Source: Marinoscillum sp040222955 (GTDB taxonomy: Bacteria; Bacteroidota; Bacteroidia; Cytophagales; Cyclobacteriaceae). From it: DNA of 64,000 nucleotides. Below are positions 24,033 through 32,033 of the stretch, piece after piece. The DNA is taken from assembly GCF_040222955.1 (NCBI RefSeq), contig NZ_JAVKCA010000013.1, positions 128,499 to 192,498 of the forward strand, given 5' to 3'. The translations under genes were made by a program, and so were the position numbers. How positions within the stretch are numbered: the stretch's first letter is position 1; each line of letters begins with the position of its first letter. The notes beneath the pieces are model-generated. The model made no database searches, was not told the DNA's origin, and saw only the letters and a list, made by a program, of their open reading frames with translations.

Positions 24033-24682
24033 AGCAGTCTCATTTGTCCGTTAGATTTCTTGCCTGTGGCTTTTCGGTATCCCTCCTCCCAGATGGTGAA
24101 GGGCTTGCTGCCGCCGAAGCGGCTGGAGCTGGTGATAGCCTGAAAATTTTCCACCCTCACTTTGATGTCGCACAGGTGGCGGATAGGCTTGTTTTGGTTG
24201 AAGTGTGCAGCATAGGCCACCAGTATGATGATCTTCGCCTCAAACTCCTGGAGGAGTTCTTGTACCTCCTTCACCGTCAGTGGCCACATGCTGATGCTGT
24301 CTATGATCATCACCCGGGGACGGCTGTTTTTCATCTTTGCCTTGTACAGATCCCAGTCGCGTAGCTTCTTTTCGTATATAAATTTGCCAGGCTCCAGCTC
24401 ATCAAAGCGGTGCCGGACAGCGCTCTCGCGGATCTGAGTGTGCTTACCCTGCTCCACACCGTTCAGGCTTACCTTGCCTATATGGGTGGCCAGCATCTTG
24501 GTGAGCTGCATGATGTAGTCAGTTTTGCCGTGTCCGGCTTCACCGTCTACATACATGTACCATTGCTTCTGGGGAAACTCACCCAGGTGATCACGCCACG
24601 CCTGAGGGATGCCCTCAGCCAGGTCAAATTTCCAGTTGAGGATTTCATTTACCCCTGCGCCTTTAGGTGATTTAGTAGCCAT
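24029..24682 (-). CDS. P-loop ATPase (RecA/AAA-like)
   Basis: This encodes 217 residues. Walker A is GEAGHGKT (residues 47-54) and Walker B is RVMIIDSISM with Asp128. The core resembles small phage P-loop ATPases related to RecA/DnaB-type proteins (VDGEAGHGKTDYIMQLTKML). It is separate from the MuB-like ATPase upstream, so it is a second early ATPase. The SD (AAGGAGGAGCCA) is strong. It might act in recombination, replication or DNA remodelling; which one is not clear. Confidence 0.7.
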   Translation of the reverse strand: MATKSPKGAGVNEILNWKFDLAEGIPQAWRDHLGEFPQKQWYMYVDGEAGHGKTDYIMQLTKMLATHIGKVSLNGVEQGKHTQIRESAVRHRFDELEPGKFIYEKKLRDWDLYKAKMKNSRPRVMIIDSISMWPLTVKEVQELLQEFEAKIIILVAYAAHFNQNKPIRHLCDIKVRVENFQAITSSSRFGGSKPFTIWEEGYRKATGKKSNGQMRLL

Positions 24683-24872
24683 TGGCTCCTCCTTTCTCTA
24701 CCCACATATCGGCCATATAGTCCGACTGTAGCCCGGGGAAAAGCCCCTCCATAAATTCTTCATAGGCCATCATGGCCGTGTAGATCAGCCACAGTGGCGC
24801 GGTAGTGACCGCCATGGCCACGCTGATCCAGGTGAGTATTATTGCCAGTATTAGGTTTAAAATGTCCTTCAT
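24672..24872 (-). CDS. small membrane protein, 66 aa
   Basis: This encodes 66 residues with two overlapping hydrophobic stretches (LNLILAIILTWISVAMAVTT, APLWLIYTAMMA) and an acidic C-terminus (SDYMADMWVEKGG). It overlaps the ATPase gene start by 11 bp. It may be an inner-membrane helper protein. Function unknown. Confidence 0.55.
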   Translation of the reverse strand: MKDILNLILAIILTWISVAMAVTTAPLWLIYTAMMAYEEFMEGLFPGLQSDYMADMWVEKGGANGY

Positions 24873-24883
24873 TGTCGTTTCGT

Positions 24884-25276
24884 TTAAGTCAGCAGTTTGT
24901 GTATCTGGTTGAGGATCACCGCCAGTGCGGGCCGGTGATCCTTCACCATTTGCAGTGGATTCAGAGCGGCCCAGTAGACCAGGGCCTCTGCCTTGGTGAG
25001 CTTCACGCTGTACTTAGCGCTGGGCGTATACAAAGACCTCAGTGGGCTGTCACCCTGCTTGATCAGGCGGTTGTACAGATCCAGCAGTATGGCCTCATAG
25101 AGCAGGGTCATTACACCACTCTGGTTGGTGACTTTGCCCAGTGACTTATCAGCACCCATCACGCAGTACTGATCCACGATGTACCTCAGCGCCACACAGA
25201 AGTCATCCATTGCGCTGTGGTCAAGCTTCAGGCATACCTTCAGCTCCTTGTTCTGAGTGATAGTTACTTTGCCCAT
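24884..25276 (-). CDS. hypothetical phage protein, 130 aa
   Basis: From the ATG at 25276 (MGKVTITQNKELKVCLKLDH) the protein is 130 residues. An upstream start would overlap the membrane gene by 70 bp, so I prefer the shorter form. It is a helical protein (DDFCVALRYIVDQYCVMG, MTLLYEAILLDLYNRLIK). Unknown function. It lies 11 bp before the 66-aa membrane gene. Confidence 0.55.
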   Translation of the reverse strand: MGKVTITQNKELKVCLKLDHSAMDDFCVALRYIVDQYCVMGADKSLGKVTNQSGVMTLLYEAILLDLYNRLIKQGDSPLRSLYTPSAKYSVKLTKAEALVYWAALNPLQMVKDHRPALAVILNQIHKLLT

Positions 25277-25482
25277 TTTCCTGCCTCGGTTTTGATCATC
25301 AGTAGTATGCTCACTATGAGCAGTAGCGGCCACAGTATCCCCATCAGCAGATTCATGAAGTGCCAGATGTATATTTCGGCAGGGTCATCTCCCTGCCTGG
25401 GAGCGGAGTTACCCTTGAGGCCGTGCATGATCACCAGACCCATACCAAAGAAGTAGACCGCATCTAAGAATAGCCAGATCAT
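25264..25482 (-). CDS. small membrane protein with two helices, 72 aa
   Basis: This encodes 72 residues with two predicted membrane segments (WLFLDAVYFFGMGLVIMHG and NLLMGILWPLLLIVSILLM) linked by an acidic loop. A strong SD (AAAGGAGGTGAATC then ATG) lies in the end of the HD gene, and the two genes overlap by 4 bp. Function unknown; it may interact with the phosphohydrolase or alter the host membrane. Confidence 0.6.
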   Translation of the reverse strand: MIWLFLDAVYFFGMGLVIMHGLKGNSAPRQGDDPAEIYIWHFMNLLMGILWPLLLIVSILLMIKTEAGKWAK

Positions 25483-26042
25483 GATTCACCTCCTTTTAAC
25501 TCTATGAAAACGGCAATAAAACAGTCAAAGCAAACATCAGGCTGCATAGACATTTGAGGGCCATAATCCACATTACAGCCTTTAGTGCTAGTACTGAAAA
25601 AGAATCGGTGCTCTACTTCCAGGGCTTCCCTATCAAATGGTTTTACCCTTTCCATCAAAGCCAGATCCAGCCCAAACTTTTCGCAAATCACGGCCATAAA
25701 TCGACCTTCAATCTCACCATAGGCATCACCAAGGATTACTTTCAGGGGTTTGATTATATCCTGGATGTATGCCTCCGAGGCATCATGCATCAGACCATGA
25801 AGTCTGAATAGGTTACTGCCGCCATTCGACTTGATCAGATTGGACACAAACAAGGAATGCTGACCAACTGAGTATAAATGCGGTGTATGGCCTCCAAATC
25901 GGCAGATCATACCAAGTGAGTGAGCTATATCCTCAATGGTGATCATATCCGGTGTAGGATTATGAATTGATACCTTTATACCAGAATGGGTATTAAAATA
26001 CCCATCGTAAACCGAGTGTACAGGGTGTAATGATCTATCCAC
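25479..26042 (-). CDS. HD-domain phosphohydrolase (YfbR-like nucleotidase type)
   Basis: This encodes 187 residues from a GTG at 26042, which is preceded by AGGAGGTGAATT. The HD metal site is visible as VGQHS (His62), LMHDASEAYIQD (His86-Asp87, with Glu90) and later acidic residues. This group dephosphorylates nucleoside monophosphates, mainly deoxyribonucleotides. In a phage it might adjust dNTP pools, or remove a host signalling nucleotide. It overlaps the 214-aa gene by 8 bp. The catalytic motifs look intact. Confidence 0.82.
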   Translation of the reverse strand: MDRSLHPVHSVYDGYFNTHSGIKVSIHNPTPDMITIEDIAHSLGMICRFGGHTPHLYSVGQHSLFVSNLIKSNGGSNLFRLHGLMHDASEAYIQDIIKPLKVILGDAYGEIEGRFMAVICEKFGLDLALMERVKPFDREALEVEHRFFFSTSTKGCNVDYGPQMSMQPDVCFDCFIAVFIELKGGES

Positions 26043-26679
26043 AATTCACCTCCTCCTTGTTTAGCTCCAGATCTCTGATGAGTGCGTCCACTGCGTCAGG
26101 CAGTTTGTACATGCCCTGTAGCTTTTTCAGTACTATGATGGTGGTCTGATCATGCTTGCGCAGAGCTTCATTGATCAGCATTTTTACCTGAGTGGCGTTG
26201 TATAGCTCCTCAGATTTGGCGTATAGCCCGGCCTTAGCATCCCGGAGGGTTTCCCGGTGGCCGTTCTCAAAAGCTTGCTGCTCTATCAGCTCCATTTGCT
26301 CTGGAGTCTTTACAAAGCCTGCCTCGGATGCCCAGGTAATTTCGCCTACTTTAGAGGCTTCTGCCAAAGCCTTTAACCGGGTCATTTTATTTTTTTCAAG
26401 TTCCTCAGGTGTAGGAAGTCTCAAATTATTAATGAGTTGACCATACAAGTGTTTCCACTCAGGTTGAGTGGCCACCACATACCTGGCATGTGGCTTGCTG
26501 AAAGAACCAAAGTCACAGACTTTATACAAGTCGTCCGATCCGATTGGTCGCTGACTATTTAATTGACAAGCCAGTTTAAATGCTACTGCATAGTCTATAT
26601 GTATCCTGGCATCCAGTGTAGGGAAGTCAACCACTTCCCGCTGATCACTGATTACTGATTTACTGATTACTTTTTCCAT
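26035..26679 (-). CDS. hypothetical early protein, 214 aa
   Basis: This encodes 214 residues. It is helical with a basic middle (RLPTPEELEKNKMTRLKALA) and a C-terminal acidic coil (DAVDALIRDLELNKEEVNCG). No motif is recognised. It follows the MuB-like gene by 13 bp and overlaps the HD gene. Its first codons lie in a run of CTGATTA repeats, so the N-terminus (KVISKSVISDQ) may be variable among related phages. Confidence 0.5.
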   Translation of the reverse strand: MEKVISKSVISDQREVVDFPTLDARIHIDYAVAFKLACQLNSQRPIGSDDLYKVCDFGSFSKPHARYVVATQPEWKHLYGQLINNLRLPTPEELEKNKMTRLKALAEASKVGEITWASEAGFVKTPEQMELIEQQAFENGHRETLRDAKAGLYAKSEELYNATQVKMLINEALRKHDQTTIIVLKKLQGMYKLPDAVDALIRDLELNKEEVNCG

Positions 26680-26692
26680 GTTTAACAGTCGT

Positions 26693-27628
26693 TTAAAGGG
26701 GTTTGAATAATGATTCTACTTCTTTCACAGTCACTTCCTTATCCTGTATGATCAGGTGGTCATGAATGTCCTTCACGTACTCACTGAGGCGGCCAAAGTC
26801 CTGCACCCGATCGGTGATCCAGGCAATCACTTCGTCATTCTCAATGCCGTGCTCTATCAGCCCGTTGATGGTATAGTCCGGGGAGTAAGATCCCAGTCGC
26901 AGTGTGTAGTTGCGGAAGCGCCTCCAGAGCTGAGGCCCTAGCTTGCGGTTATTCTGGCTGGCGGCTTTCAGGTAGGCTATTAGCCCCATGCCGCACAGTA
27001 TAAACCCGGCCTGCTGGTAGGTAGCGTCTTCAATGTCCTTGACCACCAGTAGCATGTCCATGCTCGGGTTCTCAAACTCGTCGATGATGATGAGGATTCC
27101 GGGAGTCTCCAGTATCTTCTTGGTGATGGCGTTGAGCTTCACGGTATTGCTCACCCGCTTTTCAAAGCTGATATGGAGCTTATCCAATAGGAGCTGTATC
27201 AGATCCTTACCTTTCATCAGGCTGGTACACTTCACATACACCACGTTTTCATTCTCAGCGGCGTACTTTTCAAGGGTGTATGTCTTCGTCATACCGCTGG
27301 CCTTGCTGTCTATGATGAAGCGGCGGTGCATCTTTTGGGTGAAGGCACAGGCCTTAAGGATGCGCCGGTGTGGCTCACTGTTGAAGTGTGGCCGAAACTC
27401 CAGCTGGAGGCCGATCTCAGCCGCTATCCGGTAAAACACCTTATCGCTGATCGGGCTGGGCGCTCGTTCCGCGTGGTTGATCTGAAACACCTCCTTGCAG
27501 ATGTTACTCATGTAGGCCTTATTGATACCCACGGCATCACTCAGCTTCGCCTGTGAGCGATCCTTTGATTTGGCCACCCACATATTTGCGGCCTTGCTTA
27601 CTTCTTTCTTTTGTTTGTTCGTTAGCAT
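26693..27628 (-). CDS. MuB-like transposition ATPase with N-terminal HTH
   Basis: This encodes 311 residues. An N-terminal helix-turn-helix (AKLSDAVGINKAYMSNICKE, about residues 27-46) precedes an AAA+ domain. The Walker A position is unusual: ASGMTKT (residues 110-116) has Thr rather than Gly before the lysine. Walker B is ILIIIDEFENPS with Asp183. In Mu, MuB binds target DNA and delivers it to MuA. Position right after the transposase and the overall order support this. Changed P-loop residues might mean weak or altered ATP use. Confidence 0.82.
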   Translation of the reverse strand: MLTNKQKKEVSKAANMWVAKSKDRSQAKLSDAVGINKAYMSNICKEVFQINHAERAPSPISDKVFYRIAAEIGLQLEFRPHFNSEPHRRILKACAFTQKMHRRFIIDSKASGMTKTYTLEKYAAENENVVYVKCTSLMKGKDLIQLLLDKLHISFEKRVSNTVKLNAITKKILETPGILIIIDEFENPSMDMLLVVKDIEDATYQQAGFILCGMGLIAYLKAASQNNRKLGPQLWRRFRNYTLRLGSYSPDYTINGLIEHGIENDEVIAWITDRVQDFGRLSEYVKDIHDHLIIQDKEVTVKEVESLFKPL

Positions 27629-27647
27629 ATTTATTATAGTTTATCAG

Positions 27648-29978
27648 TTACTCTTTTAGGTCATAGATGCTTTTGCCTTCGGCCTCCTGAGGCCCTTCCA
27701 GCAGTCCTTCATACATCCGGTTTTTTGCCAGGGTAGCCCGTTCTTTTCCCTCCTCCACAGTCTGAGCCGTCACCGGATCACCCAGTAGATTGGCCTTTTT
27801 CAGGCGCTCTATGCGCTCCTGGTACCGGTTGTTTGCGGTACTTTTCCTGTCCTCCTCCAGCTGCATTTCCTCAGCCCATTCCGTGCCTTCGTTGGGGAGC
27901 CTGTCCACCAGGGCATTGGCGAAGGTTTTCTTCGGCACGGCCACCAGCGGCTCTCCATTGTGCATTACCAGCTTATTGTTTTGGTACAGGTAGGCTATTC
28001 TGTTCTCGCTTCGGCCCTCCTCGTTATAGTTGTCAGGGTGTACCCTCATGGTGAAGCGTTCGCCCATGTACCGGTCAGATAGTTCGCCAGAGGGGAGGTC
28101 AAATACGGTAGGCTTTTCATCCTCCTCGCGTTTGAACTTGAGGCCGTCACCGTCAAATCGCACTTCCTTAGGTACAAATAGCTTTTGGCCAGTCTCTTTG
28201 ATCTTTTTGGCCTCTCCGGGGATGTACCAGAAGGCCTCCCGGTCAATGGCTTCATTGAATTTGCGCTGAAGGTGAGCAGTCTCGTCGGTGGATTGCTTGT
28301 ACTTTTCTATCGGTTTTGCACCGTTAAACAGGTGGTTATTCCACGTATTGAAGTCTTCTTTTAGCTCCCTGATCACGTCCCGCTCGGTGGATAGCCCTCC
28401 GGTTTTGCGTAGCTGGTGAAGCATGTCCAGGTTTGGCCGTCGGTCAATGTCCTTGGCGAATGGGTTACCGGAGTAGCCTTCTCTGAATTTGCCCACGTGC
28501 TCATTAAAGTGGGCAAAGAATGGCTCGATCATCTTCGCTCTGGCGTTGCCTACGCGCGCGGGGATGTTCCATTTGGCCAGTTGGTTGATGGCATATTGTG
28601 AGCGGTAAGATTTGATGGCGCTGGAGTTATCACTCTGAAGCTCGTAGGGGATAAACCCGGTAATCATACAGGCGGATCTTAGTGCGCCTATCACCTGATC
28701 CACATTCTCCGATTTGCTCACATAGAAGCCTATCACGGCCCAGCTGTGCGCGTCCAGCACCACAAATACATTCAGGCGATGGTAGGTGTATCCGTCATGG
28801 ACATAATACCGGTGCCAGGGTGTACCGTCTATCACCCATTTGGCGTTGGCAAATGATGCCGGGCGGCGGGTGATGATGCGCGAGTGTTTGTTGTGGGCCT
28901 CCTTTTTGCCGTGCCGAAGGGGATAGATCTCCTTTTGCACTTCGGTTCGTTTCAGTAGGTTCTGGATCGTTTCCAGGGTGAACAGGCACTTGTCATTCCA
29001 TCCGGTTTTGATCTCCTCGCGGATGTGATAGAGCACCGGCCTGATGTCCTTCACGGCAAGCCCGGTTACTTCACTTATATGGTCACCACTTTGATTCTTC
29101 CAAAACGCCGCAATGATCTGGCGGGTAGTTTCGTCCTGATCTTTGGCCCATAGATCCACGGCGGTTTTCCATTTGCTAAACTCGCGGGTGGCACGGCCCA
29201 TATACTGGCCATACACTTGTGTTTCGCTCATTTTACCACCCGTTTTGATGCCCTCCGCTGCCTTTTCTACTATGTAGTCCTGGCACAGCTGAGCCTGATC
29301 TTTAGTCCGTGGTGCATCTTCGTTGATCACCAGCTTAGCGGCGTTTCGCTTGCCTAGTTTCTTTGATATGAGGTGGTTCAGAGCGGCTTCATATAGCTCT
29401 GATCTGGTGTCTTGTTTCAGGAAGTACTCCTTGGAGTCTGGGTTAAAAAGGTTGGGTTCGGCTTTGGCTAGTTGGTTGAAGGGCTTGAGCTTCCGTTTGA
29501 AGGAGGCCAGATTAGCAATGACAAGTATCTCATGCTTATTCGTGTATTTGATCACATCATTGTAGAAGTCATCTACACTGTTATACCCAAGCAAACGCGC
29601 CTGTGAGCGGTTCATAGGGGCCGAGAGCATCATCCATGCGGCCTGTTCGGTGTATTGCGCCACTCGCGCTGTGTCCAGCCCGTAATCGGCGTAATAGCTC
29701 AGGGCTAGAGGATCTTCTATCACCATCCCGGCCAGCCGGTCAGATTGGTAGCCGGATATAAGCTCTTGTTTCGTTGGGAGCTTCTCTTCGCGGTTGGGGA
29801 TTGAGTCGTATTTGATGAGGTTAAGCTGGCCGTTCTCAGGGTCAGGCTTGTTTTCGTAGGAGGTGGATGCACCGGCGCGGTATCTGGTTGTACCGACATT
29901 TAAGGTGTTATGGGTGTATCCGTAGGACATCAGATCCTTCCAGTGCATCCATAGAGTGCCGTCAGAGTCTATCCTCAT
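27648..29978 (-). CDS. MuA-type DDE transposase
   Basis: This encodes 776 residues. The integrase/transposase core has Asp384 (WVIDGTPW), Asp450 (LQSDNSSA) and Glu485 (AKMIEPFFAHFN). The second and third are 35 apart, the classic DD35E spacing. The N-terminal 370 residues hold helical DNA-binding parts (RDNA sequence near 250-330, ending in WKNQSGDHISEVTGLA). The C-terminal 100 residues are charged (LIQ/KR-rich) like the MuB-contacting tail of MuA. It joins phage ends to target DNA and drives replicative transposition. Starts 4 bp inside the preceding 76-aa gene. Confidence 0.93.
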   Translation of the reverse strand: MRIDSDGTLWMHWKDLMSYGYTHNTLNVGTTRYRAGASTSYENKPDPENGQLNLIKYDSIPNREEKLPTKQELISGYQSDRLAGMVIEDPLALSYYADYGLDTARVAQYTEQAAWMMLSAPMNRSQARLLGYNSVDDFYNDVIKYTNKHEILVIANLASFKRKLKPFNQLAKAEPNLFNPDSKEYFLKQDTRSELYEAALNHLISKKLGKRNAAKLVINEDAPRTKDQAQLCQDYIVEKAAEGIKTGGKMSETQVYGQYMGRATREFSKWKTAVDLWAKDQDETTRQIIAAFWKNQSGDHISEVTGLAVKDIRPVLYHIREEIKTGWNDKCLFTLETIQNLLKRTEVQKEIYPLRHGKKEAHNKHSRIITRRPASFANAKWVIDGTPWHRYYVHDGYTYHRLNVFVVLDAHSWAVIGFYVSKSENVDQVIGALRSACMITGFIPYELQSDNSSAIKSYRSQYAINQLAKWNIPARVGNARAKMIEPFFAHFNEHVGKFREGYSGNPFAKDIDRRPNLDMLHQLRKTGGLSTERDVIRELKEDFNTWNNHLFNGAKPIEKYKQSTDETAHLQRKFNEAIDREAFWYIPGEAKKIKETGQKLFVPKEVRFDGDGLKFKREEDEKPTVFDLPSGELSDRYMGERFTMRVHPDNYNEEGRSENRIAYLYQNNKLVMHNGEPLVAVPKKTFANALVDRLPNEGTEWAEEMQLEEDRKSTANNRYQERIERLKKANLLGDPVTAQTVEEGKERATLAKNRMYEGLLEGPQEAEGKSIYDLKE

Positions 29979-30205
29979 AGCTTATCCTCTTTTATTGCCC
30001 GTGCCTTCGCTTCATCTATCTCCTCTATCGTCCATTCCCTCAGCACTTCGTTCATCACCTTCGTTTCCTCTTCATCAATGCGCTCATTGATGGCCGACAG
30101 CTCCATCAGTAGTCTGTCGCGCTTCATGGTCAGGTCATCCATATCAGAGCCTATCATTCTGGCCCATCTTCCGCCATCGTACAGGTAGTGCATCCAGTGT
30201 TTCAT
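29975..30205 (-). CDS. small early protein, 76 aa
   Basis: This encodes 76 residues, helical and acidic (DDLTMKRDRLLMELSAINER, then EEETKVMNEVLREWTIEEID). It overlaps the transposase start by 4 bp (ATGA), so translation is coupled. It could be a Ner-like or accessory factor for the transposase. No family recognised. Confidence 0.6.
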   Translation of the reverse strand: MKHWMHYLYDGGRWARMIGSDMDDLTMKRDRLLMELSAINERIDEEETKVMNEVLREWTIEEIDEAKARAIKEDKL

Positions 30206-30235
30206 GAGGTTTGTAGGTTAGTGGAGAAATCCTTT

Positions 30236-30256
30236 GGGGATCTTTGATAGATCCCC
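30236..30256. repeat. perfect 8-bp inverted repeat in early leader
   Basis: GGGGATCT and AGATCCCC pair around a 5-base loop, between the first early gene and the 76-aa gene. No T-run follows on the minus strand. It may act as a processing site or attenuator controlling how far early transcription goes. Confidence 0.6.
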
Positions 30257-30294
30257 GTGGAGATTGTTAGATTGTAGCGCGACATAAAAACTTT

Positions 30295-30567
30295 CTAAAG
30301 ACTTGCAATCATTTTAAGGTCATTGATAGACCCGAGAGCTTTTTCGAGCACTCCTGACACACTGGCCTGATATTCTACCCGCTCAGCTATCACCTTCAGG
30401 CACTCATTTATGACCTTTTCATCGTAGTAGTCACCTTTGAAAACCCGATACACGTGGTTTCGATGGCATCCAAGACGCTCAGTTACTAGCTTTTTCTCAC
30501 TGTACTTGAGGTGCCTGTATACAGTGGCTATCTGCTCATCGCTATATTTCCTATCCTTTATGTACAT
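30295..30567 (-). CDS. early regulator (Ner-like, HTH)
   Basis: This encodes 90 residues from the ATG at 30567; a farther TTG at 30597 overlaps the predicted promoter, so it is not the start. It is small and basic with a probable helix-turn-helix (EKKLVTERLGCHRNHVYRVF) and a helical C-terminus. As the first gene leftward of the repressor, it fits the Ner/Cro role of switching off early or repressor transcription. Its promoter overlaps the palindromic operator. Function by position and fold, moderately sure. Confidence 0.65.
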   Translation of the reverse strand: MYIKDRKYSDEQIATVYRHLKYSEKKLVTERLGCHRNHVYRVFKGDYYDEKVINECLKVIAERVEYQASVSGVLEKALGSINDLKMIASL

Positions 30568-30590
30568 TTGATTTTTTGTATGCTTGTATG

Positions 30591-30622
30591 TGTGCAATTG
30601 TATAGATAATTATCTATATCTG
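30591..30622 (+). promoter_or_regulatory. rightward repressor promoter, Bacteroidota type
   Basis: TGTG (30591-30594), a 20-bp spacer and TATATCTG (30615-30622) match the same consensus with one mismatch in each box. It overlaps the leftward promoter and the operator, and its start near 30629 would give a short leader to the repressor ATG at 30652. Confidence 0.5.
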
Positions 30623-30626
30623 CAAA
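30595..30626 (-). promoter_or_regulatory. leftward early promoter, Bacteroidota type
   Basis: On the minus strand, TTTG (30626-30623), a 20-bp spacer and TACAATTG (30602-30595) match the Bacteroidota consensus (TTTG, about 20 bp, TAnnTTTG) with one mismatch. The spacer contains the 18-bp operator, so repressor binding would block it. The expected start near 30588 lies upstream of the ATG at 30567. Confidence 0.65.
30601..30618. promoter_or_regulatory. operator: perfect 18-bp palindrome
   Basis: TATAGATAATTATCTATA is its own reverse complement and sits between the two promoter cores of the divergent switch. A second palindrome with the same core (GATAATTATC) lies inside the repressor gene, and two weaker copies fall near 30638-30648 and 30655-30670. 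Very likely the repressor binding site. Confidence 0.78.
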
Positions 30627-30651
30627 CTGATCTTAAAGAATTATCGAAACA

Positions 30652-31473
30652 ATGTCGATTATTATCGATAGAATAGCGAAATACTTGGATGAAAAGGGTA
30701 TTAGTGTTAGATCCTTTGAAATGGCTATTGGGGCCTCCAATGGTGCTATTGGTCGTGCTATCAAGGACAATAAAGACATTCAGTCTAAATGGATTTCGAT
30801 AATTATCGAAAAGTATTCAGACTTAAACCCGGTGTGGCTCCTGAAAGGTGAAGGCGAAATGATTATAGATAGCCGATACAGCTTTCAGGAAAGAGTCAAT
30901 ACAGTAAATGAACCGGAGAGTCCATACCCATACATAATAACAGTAGATCCTCAGGGTAATGAAAATATTGCTTTCGTAAACGTCAAAGCACGGGCCGGGT
31001 ATCTGTCAGGATATGGAGATCCTGAGTATCTGTCAGAACTTCCGGTATATAGACTTCCAGGATTTAATAACGGCACTTTTAGAGCATTTGAAGTTCAAGG
31101 AGACAGCATGTATCAATTTCAAACCAGATCAGGTCTTACTCCAGGGGATTGGATTATTTCCGAGAGGGTAGAGCATCCATTTCAGATCAAGGACACCCGT
31201 GTTTATGTGATTATTTGCGATGAAGGGGTCATTGTTAAGCGTTGTATCAACAGACTTTCAAGTGAGTCTAAGGTGTTGATTTGTCAAAGTGACAATAAGT
31301 CTGGAGAGTATGCAGACATATTGCTACATCTGGAAAATATAATGGAGGTATGGGAGTTTAAGGCGTCAATTAGCCGCCATATTCCCCCTCCAAGTGATGT
31401 TTACAAATCCGTATTAGATTTGCAGGCGGATGTAGCTATACTAAAACATAAACTAAACCACTTATCAAAATGA
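30652..31473 (+). CDS. LexA/CI-type prophage repressor (HTH + S24 peptidase)
   Basis: This encodes 273 residues. Residues 1-65 form an XRE-type helix-turn-helix (SVRSFEMAIGASNGAIGRAI). The C-terminal half is a LexA-like S24 self-cleaving domain with catalytic Ser152 (QGDSM) and Lys196 (GVIVKRC). The likely cleavage site is Ala115-Gly116 in KARAGY. Cleavage after DNA damage would induce the prophage. It shares a 4-bp ATGA overlap with the secreted protein downstream, so the two are co-expressed in lysogens. Binding sites are the palindromes in front of and inside the gene. Confidence 0.92.
   Translation: MSIIIDRIAKYLDEKGISVRSFEMAIGASNGAIGRAIKDNKDIQSKWISIIIEKYSDLNPVWLLKGEGEMIIDSRYSFQERVNTVNEPESPYPYIITVDPQGNENIAFVNVKARAGYLSGYGDPEYLSELPVYRLPGFNNGTFRAFEVQGDSMYQFQTRSGLTPGDWIISERVEHPFQIKDTRVYVIICDEGVIVKRCINRLSSESKVLICQSDNKSGEYADILLHLENIMEVWEFKASISRHIPPPSDVYKSVLDLQADVAILKHKLNHLSK
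30794..30811. promoter_or_regulatory. second operator-like palindrome inside repressor gene
   Basis: TTTCGATAATTATCGAAA is a perfect 18-bp palindrome sharing the core GATAATTATC with the operator at 30601. Being in the coding region, it could allow autorepression or looping with the upstream site. Confidence 0.6.
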
Positions 31474-32033
31474 GAAATGTATCCCTCATCACCATCTCGC
31501 TGATATTGGCTCAAATTGCATGTTTTTCTCAGTCAATTCAACTTGACGAAATAGACGACTTCACAGGTTCTAGGAAGATTATAACAAGTCCTTGGAGAGG
31601 GAAGACCATCAAGCCAAGTGACTTTGTTGATGTCGATAAATCTCTATTGGTTAATACCTCCTGTTTAATTAAGGATAGCATCACTTTACATACAATTACT
31701 TTGTATCTCATGAGCGATGTAGGATGCCTATCTAAGTATGATGGAAAAGCTATCATTCTTTTTGAAGATAAGTCTAAGATTGAGATTCATCAGTTAAGTG
31801 ATACCGATTGCGATGATTCACCTACGGCCTCATACTTATTACTGAGCAGAGATGAGGGTGAGGATAAGAGCAATTTCCAGTCAAAAATTGAGGAAAATTA
31901 TAGCCACATTATGAATCATGATATAACCAAGATAAGGGTGTATGGCAATAAATATTACAAGGACTTTGAGCTTAATTTAAAGAGTCAGGACATATTAAAA
32001 CGCCACTTCTCATTAATAGGCAAACAGCTTTGA
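31470..32033 (+). CDS. secreted protein coupled to repressor (lysogenic conversion candidate)
   Basis: This encodes 187 residues with a clear N-terminal signal peptide (LITISLILAQIACFSQS). The mature part has four Cys (two near TSCLIKD and VGCLSK, one in DTDCDD) and alternating strands and acidic stretches (LSRDEGEDKSNF). The ATG lies inside the repressor stop (ATGA), so it is expressed with the repressor in the lysogen, not at lysis. It is AT-rich like the repressor and unlike the late genes. I do not know the family. A periplasmic or outer-membrane role that changes host surface properties or blocks other phages is possible. Confidence 0.7.
   Translation: MRNVSLITISLILAQIACFSQSIQLDEIDDFTGSRKIITSPWRGKTIKPSDFVDVDKSLLVNTSCLIKDSITLHTITLYLMSDVGCLSKYDGKAIILFEDKSKIEIHQLSDTDCDDSPTASYLLLSRDEGEDKSNFQSKIEENYSHIMNHDITKIRVYGNKYYKDFELNLKSQDILKRHFSLIGKQL

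Noticed and set aside
30568..30597. TTG start for the early regulator
   Set aside because: The TTG lies in the -7 box of the predicted leftward promoter, so it would not be in the mRNA; the ATG at 30567 is preferred.
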